DNA of 64,000 bases from Septoria linicola (lineage: Eukaryota; Ascomycota; Dothideomycetes; Mycosphaerellales; Mycosphaerellaceae), in contig CP099425.1 in the NCBI GenBank assembly GCA_024114885.1, positions 248,001 through 312,000 of the forward strand. The letters run 5' to 3'. The notes below the pieces were generated by a model. It had not been told where the DNA came from. It saw nothing but the letters and a program-made list of their open reading frames with translations, and made no database searches. Positions within the stretch are counted from its first letter, which is position 1; each line of letters opens with the position of its first letter. Below are positions 1 to 9,899 of the stretch, in pieces. The translations under genes were made by a program, and so were the position numbers.

Positions 1-1
1 C

Positions 2-94
2 TACCGTAGGATGGCGATCAGGTGGTTTGAGGCAATGCAGAATGTGACCAGAGCAGGCCTGATTACGCCAGCACTAGATGTAGCCGTAAAGTAA
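2..94 (+). CDS. Possible 3' end of a host gene (partial)
   Basis: Frame 2 is open from the window edge to a TAA at 92-94, giving about 30 residues with ordinary codon use. They include an amphipathic stretch (RWFEAMQNVTRAG) and end in DVAVK. This lies in the only part of the window with normal CA and TG content, so it could be the C-terminus of a gene that starts outside the window. The length is too short to assign a family, and an open frame this short can arise by chance. I infer a possible gene end only from the composition and the clean stop; no function can be given. Confidence 0.3.
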   Translation, partial: YRRMAIRWFEAMQNVTRAGLITPALDVAVK

Positions 95-470
95 AGCAGC
101 TGCTGAAGATGAAATGCTCGTGGCTGTGGTGTAGATCATAGAAAAGGGCCTTTGCTTGGTGATCACAGGCAGGCAGTTAGCATGAAATCAGCAATGCCCA
201 CCAATATCGACTGTCTTGTCATTTACGGACCTTCTCATACTACTTTTGAACAGGAACTGTGGAAGAGAGGCTCCGGCAGAATATAGACGGAGTGGAGCCA
301 AGACATAGGAATCAGGGCGAGGTACAAGGAGCTGAAGTCAGTCAAGGAACTACACTGCGAAGCCGCCTATATAATCATCGTATTATCGGAGGCACCTCGA
401 GCTTGAACTACCTCCTATCAGCTCTTGAAGAAAGAACAACTAGATACTATTCTTCTATTAACTAAGAAAT
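95..470. other. Non-RIPped flanking DNA, no recognised gene
   Basis: This stretch has balanced base composition and normal CA and TG frequency, unlike everything after it. It could be the 3' untranslated or intergenic sequence of a gene to the left. The only open frame (259-465) begins with GTG rather than ATG and runs into the composition boundary, so I do not call it a gene. No repeat seen elsewhere in the window matches it. Confidence 0.6.
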
Positions 471-736
471 TCGATAGTAGACTCTTAGTAGCTAGATACC
501 TATATCTACTTTATATACTACTTAGAATTATTATAGATCTAGAAATATAGTCTCTTAAGAGAATAGTACGAATTTATATACTAGGACTAAGAGTAGAAGT
601 CTATATATAACGATACTAGAGGCGTAGTATTTAGTAGGTCTCTATTCTATCTAGTTATACTCGAGGACTATTAGTCTTTTATTAGCTTTATATATATATA
701 TATTAATAGATTATATAAGGATATGTTCTATTAGCT
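471..736. other. RIP-mutated DNA of unknown origin
   Basis: Composition switches sharply to AT-rich, CA/TG-poor sequence dense in TAG and TAA. I found no match to the four retrotransposon families in the window. It may be a remnant of a further repeat or host DNA mutated by spreading of RIP from the adjoining elements. No frame is open for a meaningful length. Confidence 0.5.
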
Positions 737-1200
737 AGTTTTAGAAAGATAAGCTTAGTTTATTCTAAAGCTATACTTTAAGAGCGACTCTAATATTATA
801 TAACTAGGTTATATAATAACTATTAGATTTTATATTAAGAGGCGACTCTAACGTTATATAACTAGATTATATAATAGCTATTAGATTCCTAAAAAGAAAA
901 GAGATCTAGAATTATTTAAATAATATCTTAGAAGCTTCTATAGTATATATTAGTAAGAGTCCTCTATCTAGTACTATCTAAGATTAAAGATCTAGAATTA
1001 AAGAGAAGCTTAAAGAAAGTTAGATATCTAATTAAAGATTCTATAACTTTCTAAAACTAGTCTAAGGCTATATAAGCGATTATATAGCCTAGAAGATTCT
1101 AGTAATCTTAGATAGAATACTTAAGTAGACGTCTACGCTCTACTTAGAAGAATAATAATTAAAGTTTTAACTACTCTCTAATTAACTTAATTCTTCTTAA
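737..1200 (+). repeat. Truncated Copia-B LTR, tandem with the next
   Basis: It starts with the Copia-B LTR head (GTTTTAGAAAGATAAGC) and includes two copies of the ~57-bp internal repeat. It runs as far as the LTR segment CTTAAGG, then jumps directly to the head of a second LTR at 1201. The last ~150 bp of a normal LTR are missing. The join lies at a short similarity between CTTAAGGCTTTA inside the LTR and GTTTTAG at the LTR head, suggesting unequal recombination between LTRs. Confidence 0.75.
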
Positions 1201-1829
1201 GGTTTTAGAAAGATAAGCTTAGCTTATTCTAAGGCTAGACTTTAGAGAGCGACTCTAACGTTATATAACTAGGTTATATAATAGCTATTAGATTTTATAT
1301 TAGAAGGCGACTCTAATATTATATAACTAGGTTATATAACGACTATTAGATTTTATATTAGAGAGTAACTCTAATATTATATAACTAGGTTATATAATAG
1401 GTATTAGATTCCTAGAAAGAAAGAAGATCTAAAATTATCTAAATAATACTCTAGAAGTTTCTATAGTATATATTAGTAAGAGTCTTCTATCTAGTACTAT
1501 CTAGCTTAAAGATCTAGAATTAAAGAGAAGCTTAAAGAAAGTTAGATTTCTAATTAAAGATTCTATAACTTTCTAAACTAGTCTAAGGCTATATAAGCGA
1601 TTATATAGCCTAGAAGATTCTAGTAATCTTAGAGAGAATATTTAAGTAGATATCTATATTCTACTTAGAAGAAAAAATAGTAAGATAGTAAAAGTTTTAA
1701 CTACTCTCTAATTAACTTAATTCTCTTTAAGGCTTTAATAATAATCGATTAAATAACTTTTAATATTTAGAAAAATCTCTAAGTTAAATATTAATTAATA
1801 ACTAATAAGCTATCTCTACTAAATTTTTA
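1201..1829 (+). repeat. Copia-B LTR (5' LTR of a + strand fragment)
   Basis: This is a full-length Copia-B LTR of about 629 bp, matching the solo LTR at 2982-3605 and, in reverse, the LTRs at 4893-5512 and 16860-17504. It carries three copies of the ~57-bp tandem repeat and ends at CTACTAAATTTTTA. The next bases (TAGATTATAAGCCTAG) match the primer-binding-site region beside the Copia-B 5' LTR near 16859, so this is the 5' LTR of a plus-strand copy. Confidence 0.85.
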
Positions 1830-2248
1830 TAGATTATAAGCCTAGTCTATAATAAAGCTTAGACTACCTTTAGATAACGTATAGACTAACTCTAGAATAT
1901 ATAGACCCTATCTAGAGAAAGTATAACTCTTTTCTAGAACTTTTTCTAAAATCTTTTTAAAAATCGATAATAACTTAATTAGATATTAACCGAATTAGAC
2001 GATTTATAGTTTAGAAGAAAGCTTAAAGGAAGCTCTTATAGAACTACTATACTAAGGATTTTTATTTTAACTAACTAGAGAGCTTATAGCCTTTAAAGTC
2101 TCTACTAGTTTTTATCTAGAAAACTAGAATTATATAAGAGTATTAAGAGTTATTAAAACTATTATACTAGTTAGACCTCTTTAGAAAGTAGTATACTAAT
2201 AGGTATAATTAAGAGTAGCTAAATTTAAATATATTATAAGATAGTAAG
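1830..2248 (+). mobile_element. Copia-B 5' leader fragment (+)
   Basis: It aligns base for base, with RIP-type differences, to the reverse complement of 16435-16859, the untranslated leader between LTR and gag of the full Copia-B. It begins with the putative primer-binding site TAGATTATAAGCC. It breaks off just before the expected gag start, where a Copia-A LTR begins at 2249. It is all that remains here of a second Copia-B copy. Confidence 0.8.
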
Positions 2249-2525
2249 TATTAATAATATATCCTAGATAGTTAGTCTAGATATAGATATTTAGGTATAG
2301 TTCTAGATACCTAAGATATCTACCTAAGGCTTAGTAAGAGGTATATCTTACTTCTCTTTCTTCTCTTCTTAGATAACTAACTTAATTAACTTTATATTTA
2401 GTTCCTAGTATATTACTACTATACTATATATATAAGATAGTTTAAGATTAATCTCCTACTCTTCTTTACTATACTATACTCTTCTTAATATTATATAGTA
2501 TCTAAGATACTCTCTACTTTTAATA
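2249..2525 (+). repeat. Copia-A LTR (+), joined to inverted Copia-A DNA
   Basis: This 277-bp LTR is homologous throughout to 9410-9686 and 15429-15705. It starts TATTAATAATATATCC (from TGTTAAGAATATATCC) and ends CTTTTAATA (from CTTTTAACA). Its left end abuts Copia-B leader. Its right end is followed not by a primer-binding site but by Copia-A reverse transcriptase sequence in the opposite orientation. Confidence 0.85.
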
Positions 2526-4892
2526 GATCTTTTCTTTTCTTATAGATTAGAAGATAGAGATCTACTTCTAATTATCTAAATCCTATTCCTTTTAGCTTTA
2601 ATATATATAGCTAATTCTAGTCTCTTATAGCTTACTTTAGCCTATAGAGACTCTTTAGAATTTATAAGAATATACTAATTAGTAAGTTAATACCTAGTAG
2701 TAGAATTTTATAGATATTCTTATATAGGATACTCTCTATAAATAATATATTTATATCTATTTAGTATAGAACTAGGTCCTTCTTATAGACTATAGCTATA
2801 AATCCTCTTAGAGTATTCTATCTAATTATAAGAGTAAAAGTTTCTATATAGTCTACTCTATACTTTTAGAAGAATCTTCTTATAACTAGTTTTACTTTAA
2901 ACTTTTTAATAGCTCTACTAAGCTTTCTTTTAATATTAAAGACCTATCTTAAAGTTACTAAGTTAGCCTCTTTTAGTAGAATATTTTAGAAAGATAAGTT
3001 TAGTTTATTCTAAGGCTAGACTTTTAGAAGCGACTCTAACGTTACGTAACTAGGTTATATAATAGCTATCGGATTTTATATTAGAGAGTAACCCTAACGT
3101 CACGTGACTACGTCACGTAACTACGTTATGTAATAACTATTAGATTTTATATTAGAGGCGACTCTAACGTTACGTAATAAGGTTACGTAATAGGTATTAG
3201 ATTTCCTAAAAAGGAAGAAGATCTAAAATTATCTAAATAATATCCTAGAAGTTTCTAAGGTATATATTAGTAAGGGTCTCCTACCTAGTACTATCTAGCC
3301 TAAAGGTCTAGAATTAAAGAGAAGCTTAAAGAGAGTTAGATTTCTAATTAAAGATTCTATAACTCTCTAAACTAGTCTAAGGCTATATAAGTAATTATAT
3401 AGCCTAGAAGATTCTAGTAGTCTTAGAGAGAATACTTAAGTAGACGCCTATACTCTACTTAGTAGAATAATAATAAAAGTTCTAACTACTCTCTAATTAA
3501 CTTGATTTTCCTTAATAACGATCAATTAACTAACTATTAATATTTGATTAACCTCTAAGTCAAATATTGATTAAGAACTAACGAGCTATCCCTACTAAAT
3601 TTTCATAGAATAACTATAGTCTAGATATTATTACTTATAAGTATATCTAGCTTTTTCTAAATAGCTTCTTACTAGAGATAATTCTATTTAGAATTATTTA
3701 CTACTTCTTTATAGTTTTTTAGGATTAGAACCTTCTATTTATATATTCCTACTTCTTTAGTAGTAGAGAATATAATCTTTTTAACTTTCTTTTAAAATTC
3801 TAAATCCTATAGAATATCTAGGTTAATAAAGCTTATAGCTAAGAAAAAAGCTTAATACTCTAGAAGTATTTTCTTACTTAGCTAACTAGTCTAATCTAAC
3901 TTAAGTCTAATTAGCTTTAGCTTCTAGTTTAACCTATTAAGTTCTTAGAATACTTTCCTTTTTCTAAAAGTTTAATTTAGGCTTATTTATTTCTAATCTA
4001 TCTCTATAGTTTCTTAGATAGAATTCTTAGATTCTTTTTTAACTTTTTTTTAGTTTAGGAATTTTCTATACTCTCTTCTATCTTCTAGTAGAGATAAAAG
4101 TTATATAAAGAGTTTCTTTCTTTCCTAAGCCTATACTAATAGCTAAGATAGAGGCTTCTAATAGCTTAGACTAGAAGTATCTAGAGTACTTCTATTAGCT
4201 TATAGAGTAGACTAGCTAATAGCTTTTAGCCTTCTAACTAGTCTTCTTTCTAGAGCTAAATTAGAGAGATTCTTAACTTTAATATTTAAGTCTAATTCTC
4301 TATCTAGTTTATTTTTAAAGAAGATTATATTAGTATACTACTTAATAGCTTTTATATCTAGCTTCTAGAACTTCTATATCTTTACTATATTATTATTATA
4401 TCTAATAAATATACTATCTTTTTCTTTATTTCTTAGTTTATTACTTTTTATCTACTAAGGCTATACTCTTATATCTATATATACTATAGCTCTAGATCTC
4501 TATATCTTAAGATAGGAGACTATTAGCTTAATCCTATTAAAAGCTTTATTAGATAAGAGCTTAAATCTCTTAATATTAGATCTATTTAGAAGCTTATTCC
4601 TTATATATACTTATATTTCTAAAGCTTCTAGCTAAAATTTAATAGGTATCTTACTCTCTTTAAGTATTACTCTAATAGAAGCCTCTAATATTTAGATAGA
4701 CCTCTTAATTACTCTATTCTAGAGTAAATTATAGGCTTTAGTTAGCTTAAAAGTAATTCTAAAATCTTTCTTCTACTATTTAATTAAAGTAGTAATATCT
4801 CTAGTATTATTAGTCTTTATAGACTTAAGAAGTACTACTAACTACTTTTCTATCTTAATCTTCTAGTTCTAAAAAGTAGTTAGTATATCTTA
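2526..4892 (-). mobile_element. Copia-A internal fragment, RT to integrase (-)
   Basis: Read on the minus strand, this corresponds to about 12000-13740 of the full Copia-A at 9410-15705 (integrase C-terminal part into reverse transcriptase). The same order occurs in 33950-35690 of the second full copy. It is more decayed than either full copy. A Copia-B solo LTR (2982-3605) interrupts it. Its right end is cut by the full Copia-B at 4893. The element resumes at 17505 after about 800 bp of expected Copia-A sequence is skipped, so part was lost at or before the Copia-B insertion. Confidence 0.85.
2982..3605 (+). repeat. Copia-B solo LTR with TAGAA duplication
   Basis: This 624-bp LTR starts TATTTTAGAAAG (from TGTTTTAGAAAG) and ends AAATTTTCA. 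It is flanked by TAGAA at 2977-2981 and 3606-3610, so it is a complete integration reduced by LTR-LTR recombination. It is the least mutated Copia-B LTR in its repeat block: near 3100-3120 it keeps CACGTG and ACGTCA motifs that are TACGTA or TATATA in the other copies. It interrupts a Copia-A fragment whose two halves match the uninterrupted copy near 34400. Confidence 0.92.
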
Positions 4893-5512
4893 TTAGAATT
4901 TAGTAGAGATAGCTCGTTAGTCCTTAATTAATATTTGACTTAGAGGTTAATTAAATATCGATAGCTAGTTAATTAATTATTATTAAGGCCTTAAGAAGAA
5001 TCAAGTTAATTAGAGAGTAGTTAAAAACTTTTATTATTATTCTACTAAGTAGAGCGTAGGTATCTACTTAGGTATTCTCTCTAAGACTACTAGAATCTTC
5101 TAGACTATATAATCGCTTATATAGCCTTAGACTAGTTTAGAAAGTTATAGAATCTTTAATTAGAAATCTAACTTTCTTTAGACTTTACTTTAATTCTAGA
5201 TCTTTAAGCTAGATAGTACTAGATAGAGGACTCTTACTAATATATACTATAGAAACTTCTAGAGTATTATTTAGATAATTTTAGTCCTTTTTCCTTTTTA
5301 GGAATCTAATACCTATTATATAATCTAATTATATAATATTAGAGTCGCTTTCTAATATAAAATCTAATAGCTATTACGTAACCTAGTTACGTAACGTTAG
5401 AGTCGTCTTCTAATATAAAATCTAATAGCTATTACGTAACCTAGTTATATAACGTTAGAGTCGCTCCTAGAAGTCTAGCCTTAGAATAAGCTAAACTTAT
5501 CTTTCTAAAATA
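4893..5512 (-). repeat. Copia-B 3' LTR
   Basis: Reverse complement of the LTR at 2982-3605. On the minus strand it begins TATTTTAGAAAG and is preceded by a purine-rich run (AAGAGAG, 5513-5519 read in reverse), a likely remnant of the polypurine tract. The internal repeat block near 5300-5470 keeps TTACGTAA-type palindromes. Confidence 0.88.
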
Positions 5513-5879
5513 CTCTCTTAAGCTTTACTTATATTAGGTTATTTAAAGCCTATTATATTAAAAGGCGTATTCGCTTTATTAATATCTATTATTATCTATA
5601 GCCGCGTATAGTCTATAATCTAACTATATATTAGGCTAAAGAGTTATCTCTAGAGAAGATTAAAGCTTCTTCTAGAGTAGGTTAAAGCTTTTCTAATCTT
5701 AGTTAAAGCTTTTTTAGACTAAAATCGGCTATAATCGCTAGATCTCTATACTTTATAGGCGTCCCTACTATATATAGACTAGCTATAGTCCTTTAGTCTA
5801 TAGTAAGACGATAAATTGCTTACTAATTAATTTATTAAACGCCTATCTAGTCCTTAAACTAAAAATCGTCTTAAAAATC

Positions 5880-8800
5880 GAATTTTATCGATTCTATTTT
5901 AATATTAAGTCTTAGAATAGCTAGTTTTACCCTACCTACGCTTACTACTAGGTTTATCCTATTAGATACTCTCTTAAACTCTTAAATAGAGTAGTATCTA
6001 GTAGCTTAGTAAGGATATCTACTACTTATTCTTTTATAGAGACCTAAACTAGCTCTATTAGGCCTAGATAGTAGATATCTCGTATATAATAATACTAAAT
6101 GTCTATATACTTAGTCTTAGCGTAGTACTTAGAGTTATTAGCTAATTCTATAGCTAAGTTTAAATTAGTATAGACTATAATCGCCTTTTCTTCTATTTCT
6201 AGTTCTTTATAGAGGTCTTTTAAGAATATAGTCTCTTTAGTAGTCTCTTTTAAGGCTATATATTCTACCTTATAACTAGATAAGGCTATAGAGTTTTATA
6301 ATATAGAGCGCTAGCTTATAGGCGCTTGTTTATTAAGAAAGAGATAATAACCTATAGTAGATTTTTATATAGTATAATTACCTTCCTAATCCGCGTCGCT
6401 ATAAGCTTTTAGATAGAGAGGAGATTAAGCTTTATATACTAGCGATAGATCTAGAGCTTTAAGGTTATTTAAATATTTCTAGATCCTATTAAAGGCTTTA
6501 AATTATATAGAATCTAGATTTAATATAGATCTAGCTACTCAATTAATAATATACGCTATATCTAGCCTAGTTTTAGTTACTAAGTATATAAGAGCGCCTA
6601 CCTTCTCTTAAAATTATATTATATTATCTATTTTAGCTTTGTTTTTAGCTTTTTCTAGACGTATACCTTGTTCTATAGATATAGAGATAGAATTAAGCCT
6701 GATTTTATTATATCTCTCTAGTATTTTTAAGTAGATTACTCTTTTAAGATAGAGTAATTACTTTATTAGCTCTATCTCTAGATACTTCTATACCTAGGTA
6801 GTACTTAACTTAGCCTACATTGCTTAATTCTAGGTATCTAGAGAGATTAGTCTTACCTAATTTACTAGGTTTAGACTAGAGCTAAATATAAGTATATCGT
6901 CTATATAATATATAATATAGACGCCTGTCTCTTTATTTTTAAAGGCTATACTATCCTTAAGTAAAAGATAAAAATTATATTTAGCTAATATAGACTTAAG
7001 GTATAAATACTATTATCTACTAGCTTACATTATCTACTAGCTTGTTTTAGGCTATATAAAGTAGTATTCAGGCGACAGACTTTAGACTCTTCCTCTTTAA
7101 CTAGAAAACCTAAAGGCTATTTAATATATATCTCTTTATCTATAGAGCTATTTAGAGAAAGCGAGTTTTATATCGATTTATTCGATTTCTAACCCTTTAT
7201 AAGCTACTATATAGAAGAGGGAACGCTAGGTTTCAAGGCAATATATATTACTAAAAGTATCGTCGTAGTCTAGGCCTTGTACTTACTTAAAGCTCTTAGT
7301 AACCTATCTACTTTTAAACTTAATAAGATTACTATAGAGGTCTCTTATTGTCTTATAGACCTACCTACCTTTAATAACTTTTCTATCTTTAGGTAGTTCT
7401 ACTAAGTCCTAGGTTTTTAGTCTACTAAGGTCGTTAATTTCAGACGATATAGACTCTAACTATTTCTCTTTGTTAGGACTATTAATAGCTTCTTTATAGG
7501 TAGTAGGGTCGTTATAATTATTACTAGCTATAAGGATATATAAGGCTAGCTCGTCGTCTAGACTATCGTCTTCTAGAGTATTTATAGGTCTAGAACTAGT
7601 AATATCTCCTATATCTATCTTAGGTACTTTAGAAAAACTTTCTATATTATCTTATAACTTGTCTTGTTCTAGCTCTAGAGATATATCTCTATAAGATATA
7701 GAACTAGTAGGCGTAGTTCTATCTAACTCTAGGTTTATAGGTTAATTATTTGAGGTCTAAGCTTAGACTTTACCTAGAGAAGCTTAGACCTCCTCTAGAG
7801 AAGCTTAGACCTTATCTAGAGAAGCTTAGACTTTCTCTAGATTTTGGTTATTATTAGATAGAGTTATTAGAGGTTCTTCTTCTAGATTGAGACTAGTTCT
7901 TAGTGTATCTTTATCTTTATAGAACTGATTTTCTAGAATAGTAATATCTCGTGCCTAGATAGTATGTTTTGACTCTAAATTAAAGAGTTTATAGTTCTGA
8001 GAGTTACTATAGCTAATTGAGATAGCCTTGCGAGCTCTAGAATCTAATTTCTTGGCATTGACTCTAGAATAGTAAGATATAGAGCCAAAAACGTATATAT
8101 TACTAAGGTTCAGCTTCTTATTAAACCTAACTTTATAGAGTAATTTATAGTTTAAAGACGAGTATAGCGTTCTATTATATAGATATATAGCTACTTCTAA
8201 AGCCTCGCTCTAAAAGTACTTAGGAAGATTAGACTCTAGTAGTAATACACGTACTTTATTAAATAGAGTTCTATTTAGTCTCTCTATAAGCCTACTTTGT
8301 TTAAGATTATAAGAGCTACTAAGTTCGTGTTTTATACTACTTTCTTTAAAGAGACTCTCTACTTTATAACTAGTAAGTTCTTTAGTATTATCGCTTTTAA
8401 ATATCTTAGATAATAGCCTTTTATTACTATTTAAGTTAGAGTTTTTAGCTCTTACTTTAAAGTCGTTAATACTAGAGAAAGCTTTAGACTTAAGTCGTAA
8501 TAGATTTATTTCTAAATAGCGACTATAATTATCTATAAAGCTAATAAAGTAGCGATACCTCTATTTAGTAGAGAGCTCTATAGAGCTATAGATATCGTAG
8601 CTTATCTTATCTAGGATAGCTTTTAGCTTTCTTTATAATTTAGTAACTTATTTTACGAGTATGTTTAGATTAAATACATACCTCGTATTTTAGACTAATT
8701 TCTTTCTTATCTAGGCTAATATCTAGGTGTTTTAAGACATTGTCGCCTATATATCCTAGTCTTTAATACTATATATTAGCGTCGCTCTTAGACTCTAAGT

Positions 8801-9409
8801 ATAGAGCTTCTTCCTTTAAAGAAGTAGAGAGAATTAAGATATCTAGCTTATATAGCGACTTATCTTACTTAGTCTTAGTTAATAGGTAATAGCTAGAGTT
8901 ATATAGCTCTATTATACTATTTTCTAGTACGCCTCTAACTCTCTTATTATCTAGTTAAGAGATAGATACTAGATTAAGCTAGAAATCTAGAGTATATAGG
9001 TAATTAGTTAAGATTATAACTTTTTTAGTATTATTAAATTATATTTTTATATTACCTACTCTATAGGATATAGTAGAGCTAGCTTCTCTCTATTTAATTA
9101 TTATATTCTTCTTATAGAAAGATATAAAATACGCCTTATTACTTATAATATATCTACTAGTACCTAAGTCTAGAATCTATATATCTTTAGGCTCTAGACT
9201 AAGAGTATTTAGAGATATATTAATATCTATAGTAGAATATAGTACCTCTACTTTATCTTATATTTCTTCTACTTCTCTAGTAATAAGAATATCTTCTTTA
9301 GATAGACTACTACTAGATTTAGTAGGTTTAGACTCTTTACTAGCTTACTACTAACTAGGATATAAGCTAGAGTACTTATTAAAACATTTCTCTTCTAAAT
9401 ATCCTTTCT
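5880..9409 (-). pseudogene. Copia-B pol: protease, integrase, RT, RNase H (decayed)
   Basis: On the minus strand, residues recognisable despite many TAG/TAA codons include: a gag zinc knuckle remnant crossing the Copia-A1 insertion (9409/15711); a protease-like ILDLGTSRYIISN (~9170); a pre-integrase motif with QRLGYIGD (~8740); an integrase core with FISFIDNYSRY (~8530) and LIERLNRTLFN (~8260); and RT motifs LYSLKQASR (~7045) and YYIDDILIFSS (~6900). RNase H follows towards 5900. The catalytic YxDD of RT is intact, which is unusual here. Every domain has internal stops, so no protein can be made. CA and TG are kept better between about 6600 and 8400 than elsewhere in the element. Confidence 0.88.
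7759..7842 (-). repeat. 21-bp tandem repeat x4 inside Copia-B pol
   Basis: Four contiguous 21-bp units each begin AAGCTTAGAC and end CTAGA(G/T). On the coding (minus) strand each unit gives seven residues of the type S-L-x-K/E-V-stop-A, where the stop was probably Trp or Gln. They lie between the integrase C-terminal region and RT, a linker that is often variable in Copia polyproteins. Confidence 0.85.
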
Positions 9410-9686
9410 TATTAAGAATATATCCTAGATAGTTAGTCTAGATATAGATATTTAGGTATAGTTCTAGATACCTAAGGTATCTACTAGAGGCTTAGTAAGA
9501 GGTATATCTTGCTTCTCTTTCTTCTCTTCTTAGATAACTAACTTAATTAACTTTATATTTAGTTTCTAGTATATTACTACTATACTATATATATAAGATA
9601 GTTTAAGATTAATCCTCTATTCTTCTTTACTATACTATACTCTTCTTAATATTATATAGTATCTAATACGCTCTCTACCTTTAATA
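9410..9686 (+). repeat. Copia-A1 5' LTR
   Basis: 277 bp, TATTAAGAATATATCC to CTTTAATA (originally TG...CA). The following bases GGTTATAAGCCTAGG are a likely primer-binding site; Copia-B has a closely similar sequence (GATTATAAGCCTAG) in the same place, so both may use the same tRNA primer. I cannot name the tRNA with confidence. Confidence 0.93.
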
Positions 9687-9899
9687 GGTTATAAGCCTAG
9701 GTTTATATACTAAATAAGAGTAACCTATATTAGTATAGGTTACTTATATCTCTTATAGTTTATAGAAAACATTTAGAGCCTAGAAGTTTCTCTAACTATA
9801 TTACTAACGAAGCTAGTTTATACCTAGTAGTATATAAGTTAGTAAAGATCTCTATAAGATAGTAGTATATTCCTACTTTATTAATACCTACCTAGTTCT

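Noticed and set aside
259..465. 68-codon open frame on + in the non-RIPped flank
   Set aside because: It starts with GTG, has no recognisable motif, and its last codons run into the composition change. It is likely a chance frame.
680..715. Run of TATATA as a possible promoter or telomere-like repeat
   Set aside because: TATATA runs are a by-product of RIP and occur all over the window; no telomeric repeat unit is present.
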